Counted from the first letter of the stretch, positions 16,931-25,428 are shown. The stretch is 64,000 nucleotides of DNA from Roseospirillum parvum (GCF_900100455.1 NZ_FNCV01000011.1:21792-85791); one strand, 5' to 3'. Notes: generated by a model not told the origin, from the letters alone. Numbers and translations: made by a program.

Positions 16931-17953
16931 TCAGGCCGACAGCGACTCGGCCTCGGGCACCAGGGTCAGGGCCTGGGTCAGCACCTCGGGCCCGGCGCCC
17001 GGTTCATGCGGCGCCTCGGAAAGGAAGCGCCGCCAGCGCCGGCCGCCCGGTCGGCCGTGGAACAGGCCCATCAGGTGGCGGGTGATGGCCTTCACCGGCA
17101 CCCCCTGGGCGCACTGCTCCTCGACGTAGGGGAGAAGGGCGCGGATGGCCCCGTGGCGGCTTGGCGGCGGGGTGTCCTGGCCGAAGATCAGGCGGTCGGC
17201 CTGGGCCAGGGTCCACGGGGTCTGGTAGGCGGCGCGGCCGATCATCACCCCGTCCAGCCGCCCCGCCGGATCGGGGGCGAGCAGGCCGGCGGCCTGGGCC
17301 ACCGTTTCGACGCCGCCGTTCAGGATCACCTCAAGGTCGGGAAAGGCCGCCTTCACGGCCCGCACCCGCGCGTACTGAAGGGGCGGGATTTCGCGGTTCT
17401 CCTTGGGGCTCAGGCCGCTCAGCCAGGCCTTGCGGGCGTGCACCACGAAGACCCGGCAGCCCGAGCCCCGCTGCACCGTCTCGATGAAGCCGTGCAGCAG
17501 CGGGTCGCTGTCCAGATGGTCGATGCCCAGGCGGTGCTTGATGGTCACCGGCAGGCGGGTGGCCTCGGTCATCGCCGCCAGACACTCGGCGACCAGGGCC
17601 GGCTCGGCCATCAGGCAGGCCCCGAAGCGCCCCGAGGCGACGCGGTCCGACGGGCAGCCGACGTTGAGGTTGATCTCGTCATAGCCGGCCACCTCGGCCA
17701 TCCGCGCCGCCTCGGCCAGCCCGGCCGGATCGCTGCCGCCGACCTGCAGGGCCAGCGGCCGTTCCTCGGGGGAGAAGGCGAGGAAGCGCTCGGCGTCGCC
17801 GTGCAGCAGGGCGCCGAGGGGGATCATCTCCGAATAGAGCAGGGTGTGACGGGTCAACTGGCGCAGGAACATGCGGCAGTGGCGGTCCGTCCATTCCATC
17901 ATCGGCGCAACGGAGAGGCGGCGGTCCAGCGGGGCGGTGGCGGGTGCGGTCAT
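16931..17953 (-). CDS. dusA: tRNA-dihydrouridine(20/20a) synthase DusA
   Basis: 340 aa from ATG 17953. Matches the Dus fold: RLSVAPMMEWTDRHCRMFLR at the start (FMN-binding), YDEINLNVGCPSDRVASGRFGA with the catalytic Cys, IKHRLGID, and VHARKAWLSGLSPKENREIP. Uses NADPH and FMN to reduce uridine 20/20a in tRNA. It is convergent with phnF; its upstream region is shared with the LexA-box promoter of the next gene. Confidence 0.94.
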   Translation of the reverse strand: MTAPATAPLDRRLSVAPMMEWTDRHCRMFLRQLTRHTLLYSEMIPLGALLHGDAERFLAFSPEERPLALQVGGSDPAGLAEAARMAEVAGYDEINLNVGCPSDRVASGRFGACLMAEPALVAECLAAMTEATRLPVTIKHRLGIDHLDSDPLLHGFIETVQRGSGCRVFVVHARKAWLSGLSPKENREIPPLQYARVRAVKAAFPDLEVILNGGVETVAQAAGLLAPDPAGRLDGVMIGRAAYQTPWTLAQADRLIFGQDTPPPSRHGAIRALLPYVEEQCAQGVPVKAITRHLMGLFHGRPGGRRWRRFLSEAPHEPGAGPEVLTQALTLVPEAESLSA

Positions 17954-18015
17954 GGCGCGGACCATGACCAAAGCCGGGCAGCGGCGCAAGAGGGGCGACA
18001 GGGGTGGGAAAGGGC

Positions 18016-18045
18016 TTGACGGATGTTCTCTTATCGTTCTACCTT
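18016..18045 (+). promoter_or_regulatory. LexA-box (SOS) promoter
   Basis: TTGACG (18016-18021) and TACCTT (18040-18045) are 18 bases apart. The spacer contains GTTC TCTTATC GTTC (18025-18039), an exact match to the alphaproteobacterial LexA consensus GTTC-N7-GTTC. A weaker inverted version, GAAC-N7-GAAT, lies at 18057-18071. Occupancy by LexA would block RNA polymerase, so the downstream gene should be DNA-damage inducible. Confidence 0.72.
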
Positions 18046-18103
18046 GGCTTCAAGGAGAACATTTGAAGAATATCACTGATCCGATCCCGTGAGGAGGCCC
18101 GAA

Positions 18104-18208
18104 ATGACCCACTTCGATTCCCGCATGCTCGCCGAAGGTCTGGCCCTGGGAGGGCTGTTCGCCGTCATCGCCGCCTGGGGAGTGGTCGGCGCCGCCCTGA
18201 TCGGCTGA
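18104..18208 (+). CDS. 34-aa single-span membrane protein, probably SOS-induced
   Basis: A short gene with a very strong ribosome site (GAGGAGG, 6 bases before ATG). The product starts with a polar MTHFDSRMLAEG and continues as one hydrophobic helix (LALGGLFAVIAAWGVVGAALIG), so it should sit in the inner membrane. The promoter upstream carries a LexA box. Caulobacter SidA, a 29-aa SOS-induced inner-membrane inhibitor of cell division, is an analogous case; there is no sequence identity claim here. A compact GC hairpin follows the stop. The function is inference, the gene itself is well supported by the ribosome site and promoter. Confidence 0.65.
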   Translation: MTHFDSRMLAEGLALGGLFAVIAAWGVVGAALIG

Positions 18209-18221
18209 CCGGCGGACGGCT

Positions 18222-18244
18222 GGCCGGGCGGGGCTTGCCCGGCC
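18222..18244 (+). terminator. GC-rich hairpin after the small membrane protein gene
   Basis: GGCCGGGC (18222-18229) and GCCCGGCC (18237-18244) form a perfect 8-bp stem with a 7-base loop, 14 bases after the stop. There is no T-run, so it is at best a weak intrinsic terminator or a processing/stability hairpin. Confidence 0.4.
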
Positions 18245-18299
18245 GCCGGGGGGCGGGGCATGGTGGGCGCTTTCCGCCCCACCTGTCGGACCTGCTTTC

Positions 18300-19202
18300 A
18301 TGAGAACCACGACCAAACCCACCACCCGCCTGCGCCAGCTGATCGAGGCGCCCGAGATCCTGGTCATGCCCGGGGTGCACGATGCCCTGGCCGCCCGCAT
18401 CGCTGAGCAGGCCGGCTTCAAGGCCCTGACCGCCGGCGGTTACGCCAGCAGCGCCGCCCTGCTCGGGCGGCCCGACACCTCGCAACTCACCATGACCGAG
18501 ATGGCCGCCCACTACGGGCGGCTGACCCAGGCCATCGACATTCCGCTGTTCGGCGACGGCGACACCGGCTTCGGCAACCCGACAAACACGGCGCGCACCG
18601 TGCGCGCCTACGAACAGGCCGGGTTGGCCGGCATGTTCATCGAGGATCAGGTGTTCCCCAAGCGTTGCGGCCACATGGCCGGCAAGGCGGTGGTGGATCT
18701 TCAGACCATGCTGGCCAAGCTGGCCGCCGCCCTGGAGGCGCGGCGCGATCCCGACTTTGTCATCATGGCCCGCACCGATGCCCTGGCCGTCGAGGGGCTG
18801 GACGCCGCCATCGCCCGCGGCCGGGCCTTCGCCGCCCTGGGGGCCGACGCGGTGTTCGTGGAGGCACCGCGCGACGAGGCCCAGATGGCGCGCATCACGG
18901 CGGAGATACCGGTCCCCCTGATGGCCAACCAGGTGGAAGGCGGGCTGACCCCGATCCTGCCGCCGGCCCGTTTGCAGGACCTGGGGTACGCCTTCGTCGC
19001 CTATCCGGTGGCCGCCACCTACGCCGCCGCCCACGCTTTCCGGCAGCTTTATGGCAGCCTGGCCGAGCACGGCACCGCCGCCGCCATGGCCGACCGGATG
19101 CTCGACTTCAGCGCCTTCAACAGCCTGATCGGCCTGCCCGAGCTGCGCGACTGGGAAGAGTCCATGCTGACCAAGGCACGCGTCGCCGGCGGCGGCGACT
19201 GA
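18300..19202 (+). CDS. Isocitrate lyase/PEP mutase superfamily enzyme, lyase-type active site
   Basis: 300 aa. Key blocks: MPGVHDALAARIAEQAGFKA, GGYASSAALLGRPD, LFGDGDTGFG (Mg-binding, residues 84-92) and FIEDQVFPKRCGH (K121-R122-C123-G124-H125). The KRCGH loop carries the catalytic Cys of the C-C bond lyases (methylisocitrate, dimethylmalate and oxaloacetate-type enzymes), whereas PEP mutases have a K-x-N-S type loop. So, in spite of the nearby C-P lyase operon, this is more likely a 2-methylisocitrate/dimethylmalate-like lyase. Substrate unknown. Starts 91 bases after the small membrane protein gene. Confidence 0.82.
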   Translation: MRTTTKPTTRLRQLIEAPEILVMPGVHDALAARIAEQAGFKALTAGGYASSAALLGRPDTSQLTMTEMAAHYGRLTQAIDIPLFGDGDTGFGNPTNTARTVRAYEQAGLAGMFIEDQVFPKRCGHMAGKAVVDLQTMLAKLAAALEARRDPDFVIMARTDALAVEGLDAAIARGRAFAALGADAVFVEAPRDEAQMARITAEIPVPLMANQVEGGLTPILPPARLQDLGYAFVAYPVAATYAAAHAFRQLYGSLAEHGTAAAMADRMLDFSAFNSLIGLPELRDWEESMLTKARVAGGGD

Positions 19203-19224
19203 GCGCGACGCCGGTTCGCGCCAG

Positions 19225-19284
19225 TTCGGCCAGTTCAGATTCGGCCAGTTCAAATTCGGCCGGTTCAAATTCGGCCGGTTCGAA
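19225..19284. repeat. 15-bp tandem repeat, four copies
   Basis: Units of the form TTCGGCC(A/G)GTTCA(G/A)A start at 19225, 19240, 19255 and 19270, with a decayed fifth unit reaching the ymdB stop. Copies differ at one or two positions. It lies between the convergent stop codons of the lyase-like gene and ymdB. Confidence 0.9.
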
Positions 19285-19289
19285 TTTGA

Positions 19290-20111
19290 TCAGTGCCAGT
19301 GGGGCAGCCCGGTCTCGGCCAGCCCGGCGCCCATGCGCAAAGGCGCCACCCGGCGCGCCTTGCCGGTGGCGTCGTCGGTCTCGATGAGCAGGCCGCACAG
19401 GCAGCCCGGACCATCGGCCGGCGACAGCCGCTCGCCCGGTCCCTTGCGCACGAAGCGGTCGATGGCGGCCGGCGCCTTCATGCCGATGACCGAGGTGTAG
19501 TCGCCGCACATGCCGGCGTCGGTCTGGAAGGCGGTGCCCTTGGGCAGCACCCGGGCGTCGGCGCTGGGCACGTGGGTGTGGCCGCAGACCACGGCCGACA
19601 CCCGGCCGTCGTAGGCCATGGCCAGGGCCTGCTTCTCGCTGGTCGCCTCGGCGTGGAAATCGACCACGATGGCCGCCACGTTGCCGCCCAGGCGGTAGGG
19701 GCGGATGACCTGATCCAGGGTGCGGAAGGGGCAGTCCAGGGCGTCCATGAACAGCCGGCCCATCACCTGGACCACCAGCACCTGCCGGCCGCGGGCGTCG
19801 GAAAACACGCCGAGCCCCGCCCCGGGCGCCCCGGGCGGAAAGTTGATCGGGCGCAGCAGGCGGGATTCCTTGGCGAAATGGGGGATGATCTCGCGCTGGT
19901 CCCAGGCGTGGTTGCCGGTGGTCAGCACATCCACCCCGACATTGAAGAAATCGTCGCAGATGCGCGGCGTGATGCCGAAGCCATGGGCCGCGTTCTCGCC
20001 GCAGCAGATCACGAAATCCAGCTTCAGTTCGCGGCGCAGGCGGGGCAGGCGACCGGCCACCACATCGCGGCCGGAGCGGCCGACCACGTCTCCCAGATAC
20101 AGAATCCTCAT
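19290..20111 (-). CDS. YmdB-family metallophosphoesterase
   Basis: 273 aa. Metal-binding signatures of the TIGR00282 family are present: LYLGDVVGRSGRDVV at the start, CGENAAHGFGI, TTGNHAWDQ, VVDFHAEATSEK and VCGHTHVPSADARVLP. Family members hydrolyse cyclic nucleotides (2-prime,3-prime-cAMP) in Bacillus. Its ATG overlaps the stop of the 5-formyltetrahydrofolate cyclo-ligase gene (ATGA), so they form an operon. Confidence 0.92.
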   Translation of the reverse strand: MRILYLGDVVGRSGRDVVAGRLPRLRRELKLDFVICCGENAAHGFGITPRICDDFFNVGVDVLTTGNHAWDQREIIPHFAKESRLLRPINFPPGAPGAGLGVFSDARGRQVLVVQVMGRLFMDALDCPFRTLDQVIRPYRLGGNVAAIVVDFHAEATSEKQALAMAYDGRVSAVVCGHTHVPSADARVLPKGTAFQTDAGMCGDYTSVIGMKAPAAIDRFVRKGPGERLSPADGPGCLCGLLIETDDATGKARRVAPLRMGAGLAETGLPHWH

Positions 20112-20755
20112 TGCCCGGACCGCCCCCCCGCGCCGGCAACAATGACGTGGCGTTCGGTGGCGATCAGGTCCAGTGGCTGGTCGAGGTGGTCGTGGGGCAC
20201 CCGGGAAATCTCCTGTCCGGCGTAGGCGATGCCGATGGTCCGGACGGGGCTTTTGGCGCGCAGTCCGGCCAGCGAGCGGTCATAGTAGCCGCCACCGTAG
20301 CCCAGGCGCCACCCGTCGCGGTCGAAGGCGAGCAGGGGAACCAGCAGCCAGTCGGGGGTGAGGGTCGGGGCGTCGGGCTCCGGGTGGCGGGTGCCGTAGG
20401 GCCCCTCGATCAGCCGGGCCGGGGCCCACCAGCGGCGGAAGGTCAGCGGTTGGCCGGGGCGCTCGACGGCGGGCAGGCCGATGGTGCAGCCGCGCGAGCG
20501 CAGGTATTCGGTCAGCGGCAGGACGTCCATCTCGTCGCCGATCGGCCAGTAGGCGGCGACCGTACAGTCCTTGATCACCGGCAGGGTGGCGGCGAAGACG
20601 TCGCGCAAATGCTCGCCGACCCGGGGCGCGGCCTCGGCGGCGAGGCGGCGGCGGCGGCCCTGGGCTTCGCTGCGCAGGCGGCGCTTGATCTGGGCCAGGG
20701 ATTCGCCCTGGCTTTCGGTGGCCGGGGCCCGTGCCGGTTCGGGGGGCGTCTTCAT
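20108..20755 (-). CDS. 5-formyltetrahydrofolate cyclo-ligase
   Basis: 215 aa. Typical motifs: IKRRLRSEAQGRRRRL near the start, VAAYWPIGDEMDVLPL, LLVPLLAFDRDGWRLGYGGGYYDR (the ATP/folate loop). Converts 5-formyl-THF to 5,10-methenyl-THF with ATP. Position downstream of zapA and a probable 6S RNA is the common order in proteobacteria (zapA-ssrS-ygfA). Confidence 0.93.
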   Translation of the reverse strand: MKTPPEPARAPATESQGESLAQIKRRLRSEAQGRRRRLAAEAAPRVGEHLRDVFAATLPVIKDCTVAAYWPIGDEMDVLPLTEYLRSRGCTIGLPAVERPGQPLTFRRWWAPARLIEGPYGTRHPEPDAPTLTPDWLLVPLLAFDRDGWRLGYGGGYYDRSLAGLRAKSPVRTIGIAYAGQEISRVPHDHLDQPLDLIATERHVIVAGAGGRSGQ

Positions 20756-20839
20756 GGCCTGCCCCTTGCGGATGGCGCGGCCCTTGTGGCGGGGGCGGGC
20801 AAGGGGAGGGCAGGCGAGGGGCGCGATGCCGCCCTGGCC

Positions 20840-20986
20840 GTTGGCATCATGACCTCCACATGGGCCATGGGACTAGGTGGGCGCCGTGATACCGGGGCCA
20901 GGGCCCCGGCAGGGACAGCTCCCATTCTGGTAGAAAGCCCCCGGGAGTCGTCCTGCCTGACGTACCGGGCAGCATCGCTTGCTGCC
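20840..20986 (-). ncRNA. ssrS: Probable 6S RNA (ssrS)
   Basis: The interval between zapA and the cyclo-ligase gene is where 6S RNA lies in many proteobacteria, including alphaproteobacteria. On the minus strand it is strongly structured: a hairpin GGCAGC-AAGCGAT-GCTGCC (20968-20986), a long imperfect stem formed by GGCAGGACGACTCCC and GGGAGCTGTCCCTGCC around a large loop, a tight GGGGCC-CT-GGCCCC helix, and CACGGCGCCCACCTAGTCCC near the 3-prime side. 6S RNA binds sigma-70 RNA polymerase in stationary phase. Ends are approximate; assignment rests on synteny and structure and needs a covariance-model search (RF00013). Confidence 0.6.
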
Positions 20987-20989
20987 AAT

Positions 20990-21322
20990 TTAGGCCACCG
21001 GGCGGGCATCGACAACCGCATCGATTCGGCTTTTCAGAAAAGCCAGGGCCTGGACCACCCGTTCCTCGGCTTCCTCGCGCGCCTTGCCGCCGCCCTCGCC
21101 GCGCAGGTCTTCCAACTCGCCCTGGACATCGGAAAGCTCGTCGGCCAGCAGCAGGCCGACCATGACCAGAAGCAGGTTCTCGCTGATCGGGCCGACGGCG
21201 GCGGTCAACTCGCGGGCCCGCTGGTCCATGTAGCGGCCCAGGCGGACCAGTTGCGCTTCCTGGCCGTCGTCGCAGGCCACCGTGTACTTGCGGCTGTTGA
21301 TGCTGACCGTGACCTGTCCCAT
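20990..21322 (-). CDS. zapA: Cell division protein ZapA
   Basis: 110 aa. MGQVTVSINSRKYTVACDDG is the ZapA N-terminal strand pair, followed by QLVRLGRYMDQRARELTAAVG and a long C-terminal coiled coil (LADELSDVQGELEDLRGEGG). ZapA bundles FtsZ filaments at the divisome. Preceded by a coiled-coil gene on the same strand and followed by the probable 6S RNA. Confidence 0.93.
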   Translation of the reverse strand: MGQVTVSINSRKYTVACDDGQEAQLVRLGRYMDQRARELTAAVGPISENLLLVMVGLLLADELSDVQGELEDLRGEGGGKAREEAEERVVQALAFLKSRIDAVVDARPVA

Positions 21323-21367
21323 GCCGGTGATTCCTTGGCGTTCATTACCCGGGGTGTGTCTGGTGCG

Positions 21368-21862
21368 TCAGAGCGCCGCCGCCGAGGGGGCCAGCAGGCC
21401 TTTCAGCCGGTCCAGCGCGGCGTCGAGCCGTGCCTCGGCGGTGCTCACGGCGTGGCGCAGGTCCTCGTTGTCCTGGCGCAGCCGGTCGTTTTCCTGGCGT
21501 GCCTCGGTCAGCGCCGCCGAGGCCGAGGAGTCGGACTCCGACGGATCGGCCTGTGGGGGCGGGGCGTCGGCCAGCCGCTGCCCGGCCTCGTCGCCCAGGG
21601 TGCGTGCCGCGGCCAGGGCCTCTTCCAGGCCGGCGATGGTTTCCCGGGCGTCTTCCAGATCGGCCTTGAGGGTGGCGTTCTCGGCCGCCAGCACCGTCAG
21701 GTCGGCCTCCGGCCGGGAGCCGGAGGCGACCGAGGCCGGGGCGGGCACCAAGCGGGCGGCGCGCCCGGCGCGTTCCGCGCCTTCCAGGCGGGCCACCGCG
21801 CCGGCCAACTCCTCGATCCCGGTTTCGATCCGCTTCAGGCGGTATATCGATATGTCTTTCAA
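21368..21862 (-). CDS. Coiled-coil protein upstream of zapA
   Basis: 164 aa from a TTG start at 21862; no ATG or GTG offers a better start and the ribosome site is weak. Residues 1-30 and 55-160 are heptad-rich (AAENATLKADLEDARETIAG; ARQENDRLRQDNEDLRHAVS), separated by an Ala/Pro/Ser linker. Small coiled-coil proteins next to zapA are common in alphaproteobacteria and may be ZapB-like; this is inferred from position only. Confidence 0.75.
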   Translation of the reverse strand: MKDISIYRLKRIETGIEELAGAVARLEGAERAGRAARLVPAPASVASGSRPEADLTVLAAENATLKADLEDARETIAGLEEALAAARTLGDEAGQRLADAPPPQADPSESDSSASAALTEARQENDRLRQDNEDLRHAVSTAEARLDAALDRLKGLLAPSAAAL

Positions 21863-21973
21863 GGAATTACCAAGGGTTATTTGAGCGACGCTTTAGACTA
21901 TGCCCCTTGACTGCCTGATTGGTCAACGCCAGAAAGATCGCCCCGACTCGACAAACCGCCCGGCGTGGCCGCC

Positions 21974-22474
21974 ATGCCACAGACCCTTGACCCACCAGCC
22001 ATTCGTTCGCTGCCCGGTGTGATCCGGGTGTGGGCGCCGGCCCAGGTCGCCCTGATTCTGGAAATGGGCGGGCACTTTTCCGCCACCCACGGTGGGCCAC
22101 CCGTGGTGGCGACGGCGCCCGGCCATGCCGCCTGGGCCGGGCCCGGCTGGCTGGCCGCCACCGTGGCCGCCCACCTTGAGGCGCACCCGGGGGGCGCTCA
22201 TCTTGCGGCGCACCCAGGGTGCGCCATGCCCCGGCTGGTCGTCGATTGCGGGCCCGATCCGGGGCTGGCCCTGGCCGCGCTGCGCCTGGGGGCGAAGGGG
22301 GTGGCGCTCGACGCCGGGCCGGCCCGCCCCCGTCTGGCCGCCCTGGCCGCCACCCTGGGCGCCGAGGTGGTGGAGCTGGTGCCGCCGTGGCTCGACCTGC
22401 CGGACGATGCGGCGGCGGCGCGCCGCGCCCTGGCCCGCTTTATCGGCATGGACAGGGGGCCGCCCAGCCGCTAG
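21974..22474 (+). CDS. Conserved-type hypothetical protein next to thiE
   Basis: 166 aa from ATG 21974. I do not recognise a family with certainty. It contains an internal duplication (AHLEAHPGG then AHLAAHPGC, residues about 66-83), and a C-terminal half (LVVDCGPDPGLALAALRLGA, GVALDAGPARPRLAALA) that looks like an alpha/beta fold. No membrane segment. Its stop is immediately followed by thiE, so the two are probably cotranscribed. Confidence 0.65.
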   Translation: MPQTLDPPAIRSLPGVIRVWAPAQVALILEMGGHFSATHGGPPVVATAPGHAAWAGPGWLAATVAAHLEAHPGGAHLAAHPGCAMPRLVVDCGPDPGLALAALRLGAKGVALDAGPARPRLAALAATLGAEVVELVPPWLDLPDDAAAARRALARFIGMDRGPPSR

Positions 22475-23134
22475 ATGGGTCGCATGACCGACAGCGACTC
22501 TCCCCCCTGCCGCCTTTATCTGATCACCCCGCCGCGTCTCGACGACCTGGACGGCTTTGCCGAACAGTTGACCGAGGCGCTGGACGGTGGCGACGTGGCC
22601 TGCCTGCAAATCCGCCTGAAGGAGGCCGACGACGACACCGTGCGCCGGGCGGTGGACCGCCTGCGCCCCCTGGCCCAGGACCGCGAGGTGGCGGTGATCC
22701 TCAATGATCGCCCCGATCTGGCGGCCGAGACCGGCTGCGACGGGGTGCATGTGGGGCAGGACGACACGCCCTGCGCCCAGGCCCGGCGGCTGGTCGGGGC
22801 GGAGGCCATCGTCGGCGTGACCTGCCACGATTCGCGGCATCTCGCCCTGCTGGCCGGCGAGGCGGGGGCCGACTACGTGGCTTTCGGCGCCTTTTTTCCG
22901 ACCGCCACCAAGGACGCCCCGACCCACGCCGAGCCCGATCTGCTGGCCTGGTGGAGCGCCATGACAGTGCTGCCCTCGGTGGCCATCGGCGGCATCACGG
23001 TGGACAACGCCGCCCCGCTGATCGCCGCCGGGGCGGACTTCCTTGCGGTCAGCAACGGGGTGTGGGGCCATCCCGAGGGACCCCGGGCGGCGGTCAAGGC
23101 CTTCAACGACCTGATTGCCGCCACGCCGCGCTGA
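22475..23134 (+). CDS. thiE: Thiamine phosphate synthase
   Basis: 219 aa from ATG 22475, directly after the previous stop; ATG 22484 is an equally possible start. TIM-barrel motifs of Thi[39 protein letters not shown] (Mg/diphosphate), [16 protein letters not shown] (the GPIFPT-type loop, here FGAFFPT) and [12 protein letters not shown]. Joins the thiazole and pyrimidine moieties into thiamine phosphate. Confidence 0.9.
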   Translation: MGRMTDSDSPPCRLYLITPPRLDDLDGFAEQLTEALDGGDVACLQIRLKEADDDTVRRAVDRLRPLAQDREVAVILNDRPDLAAETGCDGVHVGQDDTPCAQARRLVGAEAIVGVTCHDSRHLALLAGEAGADYVAFGAFFPTATKDAPTHAEPDLLAWWSAMTVLPSVAIGGITVDNAAPLIAAGADFLAVSNGVWGHPEGPRAAVKAFNDLIAATPR

Positions 23135-23266
23135 TCCACGCCGCCGCGCCCCGTGGGGTGGGGCAGGGCGTGGGCGCACGGGCACGGCAGGCCGAAGCCG
23201 CGATGGCGGCTCCTTCCCCTTGGTCCGGTCGGGAGGGCGGTCCGATTGGCCGACTGGCCGCCCGGC

Positions 23267-23539
23267 TCAGGCGGCCGAATGGGCGGCGGCGGATTCCTCG
23301 ACCTTCAGGCCGAAGCGGCCGGTGCGCACCTCGGAGTCGTCGGGGAAGCGCCACATGGTCGGCACCGCCTCGCTGCCTTGGCCGGGGTCGATGACCTCGC
23401 CGCCAAAGCCGCTGGCCACTTCCTCGGCCAGCCGGGCGATGTCATCGGCCGACAGGTCGCGCCGCCAGTTCCCGCCGTGGCGGGATTCCATGGTCAGGGT
23501 GAACAGGTTGAACGCATGATAAGAGGTGGGGGTCGGCAC
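23267..23539 (-). CDS. Small hypothetical protein
   Basis: 90 aa from GTG 23539, preceded by GGGAGGG at a good distance. The product (VPTPTSYHAFNLFTLTMESR, then LSADDIARLAEEVASGFGGE and PTMWRFPDDSEVRTGRFGLK) is soluble, acidic and without known motifs. It stands alone between thiE and the cystathionine beta-lyase gene, on the opposite strand to both. Confidence 0.6.
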   Translation of the reverse strand: MPTPTSYHAFNLFTLTMESRHGGNWRRDLSADDIARLAEEVASGFGGEVIDPGQGSEAVPTMWRFPDDSEVRTGRFGLKVEESAAAHSAA

Positions 23540-23676
23540 GAAAGCCCTCCCTGGGATGCCTCGGGGCAACAGGCGGCCGGGTGCTGTTGGGGTCGACCGC
23601 AGGGCAGGTGATAGCAGATTTTGGTTTCTGCTGCAATGCAACATGAGGCGTGAAGAGGCAATACCCGCAGCCCAAA

Positions 23677-23719
23677 CAGGGTTGGACAGGCCCCCCGGTC
23701 GAGGGCTATCCCAACCCTG
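23677..23719. repeat. Inverted repeat upstream of the cystathionine beta-lyase gene
   Basis: CAGGGTTGG (23677-23685) and CCAACCCTG (23711-23719) are perfect 9-base inverted arms with a 25-base spacer, 56 bases before the GTG start. It could be an operator or leader hairpin. I see no SAM-riboswitch consensus in this leader. Confidence 0.45.
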
Positions 23720-23774
23720 ACGCGGCGGGTCGCCGGCCCGCCCCATATCCTTGCCACTACCAGGATGCGATGCC

Positions 23775-24971
23775 GTGACCCACTCCGACTCCGACCCCCG
23801 CTGGCGTCCCGAGACCGTGCTGGCCCACGCCGGACGCCCGCCAGAGGCCACTCTGGGGGCGGTCAACCCGCCCGTCTACCATGTCTCCACCGTGCTTTCG
23901 CCCGATGTCGCCACCCTGCGCGGCAAGGACAAGATGGCCGGCGACCACATGGTCTATGGCCGCTACGGCACGCCGACCGTGTTCGCCCTGGAGGAGACGG
24001 TGGCCAGGCTGGAGGGCGGGGTGCGCTGCACCGCCACCTGCTCGGGCCTGTCGGCCATCGCCGGGACCCTGCTGGCCGTGCTCAAGGCGGGCGACCATCT
24101 GCTGATGGTGGACAGCGTCTACTTCCCGACCCGCAGCTTCTGCGACAAGGTGCTGGCCGGCTTCGGGGTCGAGACCACCTACTACGCGCCCGACATCACG
24201 CCCGATGAGTTGGCCGCCCTGATCCGCCCCGAGACCCGCCTGCTGTTCACCGAGCTGCCCGGCTCGCTGACCTTCGAGATGCAGGACCTGCCGGCCCTGG
24301 CCGAGGTGGCGCGGGAGCGCGGGGTCAAGGTGGCGATCGACAACACCTGGGGCACGCCGCTCTACTTCAAGCCCTTCGAGAAGGGGGCCGACATCTCCAT
24401 CCAGGCCGGCACCAAGTACATCGTCGGCCATTCCGACGCCATGCTCGGGACCATCACCACCGCCGACGAGGCGCTGGGCCGGCGAATCAAGGAAACGGTG
24501 GCCCTGTTCGGCTATTCGGTGGGCTCCGACGAGGCCTATCTGGCCCTGCGCGGCCTGCGCACCTTGAGCGTGCGGCTGGCCCGCCACCATCAGACCGGCC
24601 TCGCCCTGGCCGAGTGGCTTGAGGGGCGCCCGGAGGTGGCCCGGGTGCTTCATCCGGCGCTGCCCTCCGACCCCGGGCACGCCCTGTGGAAACGCGACTT
24701 CAGCGGCGCTTGCGGGCTGTTTGGGGTGGTCCTGAAGGCGGTCGACGAGGCCAAGGCGGACGCCATGCTGGACCGCCTGACCCTGTTCGGCCTGGGCTTC
24801 TCGTGGGGCGGCTATGAGAGCCTCGCCATTCCCACCTATGGCGGCTCGATCGTGCGTACCGTCCGGCCGTGGCAGGCCGAGGGGCCGACCCTGCGCCTGC
24901 ATGCCGGCCTCGAGGACCCGGCCGACCTGATCGCCGACCTGGAGCAGGGTCTGGCCTGTCTGGCCGGCTGA
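23775..24971 (+). CDS. metC: Cystathionine beta-lyase / Cys-Met metabolism PLP enzyme
   Basis: 398 aa from GTG 23775 ([20 protein letters not shown]); an upstream TTG at 23751 is less likely. PLP fold type I features: [57 protein letters not shown] and the Schiff-base lysine in [33 protein letters not shown] is typical of the family. It cleaves cystathionine to homocysteine, pyruvate and ammonia in methionine synthesis. Substrate is inferred by similarity to the MetC branch. Confidence 0.88.
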   Translation: MTHSDSDPRWRPETVLAHAGRPPEATLGAVNPPVYHVSTVLSPDVATLRGKDKMAGDHMVYGRYGTPTVFALEETVARLEGGVRCTATCSGLSAIAGTLLAVLKAGDHLLMVDSVYFPTRSFCDKVLAGFGVETTYYAPDITPDELAALIRPETRLLFTELPGSLTFEMQDLPALAEVARERGVKVAIDNTWGTPLYFKPFEKGADISIQAGTKYIVGHSDAMLGTITTADEALGRRIKETVALFGYSVGSDEAYLALRGLRTLSVRLARHHQTGLALAEWLEGRPEVARVLHPALPSDPGHALWKRDFSGACGLFGVVLKAVDEAKADAMLDRLTLFGLGFSWGGYESLAIPTYGGSIVRTVRPWQAEGPTLRLHAGLEDPADLIADLEQGLACLAG

Positions 24972-25005
24972 GCCGTCTTGCTTCTGTTCGCATGAGGACA
25001 TTCCC

Positions 25006-25428
25006 ATGAACGCCTACCTTCCGCCGCCGCCCGAGGCCATCGAGCGCTTCCTGGCCGAGGTCGCCTTCACCGGGGACGGGCTGGTTCCCGCCATCGCCCA
25101 ACAGCACGACAGCGGCGAGGTGCTGATGATGGCCTGGATGACCCGCGAGGCAATCGCCGAAACCCTGGCCAGCGGCCGGGTCTGCTACTACTCGCGCTCG
25201 CGCCGGGGGCTGTGGCGCAAGGGCGAAAGCTCGGGCCAGGTGCAGCATCTGGTCGACCTGCGGCTGGACTGCGACGGCGACACCCTGCTCGCCCTGGTCG
25301 ATCAGGTGGGGGTGGCCTGCCACACCGGGCGGCGCAGTTGCTTCTACACCGCCCTGCGCGACGGTGTGCCGACGGCGCTGACCGAGCCCGAGGTGGACCC
25401 CGAAACCCTCTATGGCGGCGGCCGATGA
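25006..25428 (+). CDS. hisI: Phosphoribosyl-AMP cyclohydrolase HisI
   Basis: 140 aa. It opens the adenine ring of PR-AMP in histidine synthesis. Zinc ligands C89, C105 and C112 ([16 protein letters not shown]) and Mg-binding DCDGD are all present, with the spacing of the archaeal enzyme of known structure, so this is the zinc-dependent canonical form. The stop overlaps the start of a COG0523 metallochaperone gene by ATGA, a suggestive pairing of a zinc enzyme with a zinc-handling GTPase. No Zur-like palindrome is visible in the 34-base gap upstream. Confidence 0.94.
   Translation: MNAYLPPPPEAIERFLAEVAFTGDGLVPAIAQQHDSGEVLMMAWMTREAIAETLASGRVCYYSRSRRGLWRKGESSGQVQHLVDLRLDCDGDTLLALVDQVGVACHTGRRSCFYTALRDGVPTALTEPEVDPETLYGGGR

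Noticed and set aside
23540..23774. SAM riboswitch upstream of the cystathionine beta-lyase gene
   Set aside because: I looked for a SAM-II type pseudoknot consensus and did not find it; only one inverted repeat is present.
24972..25005. Zur box upstream of hisI-COG0523
   Set aside because: No Zur-like palindrome occurs in the 34-base gap.
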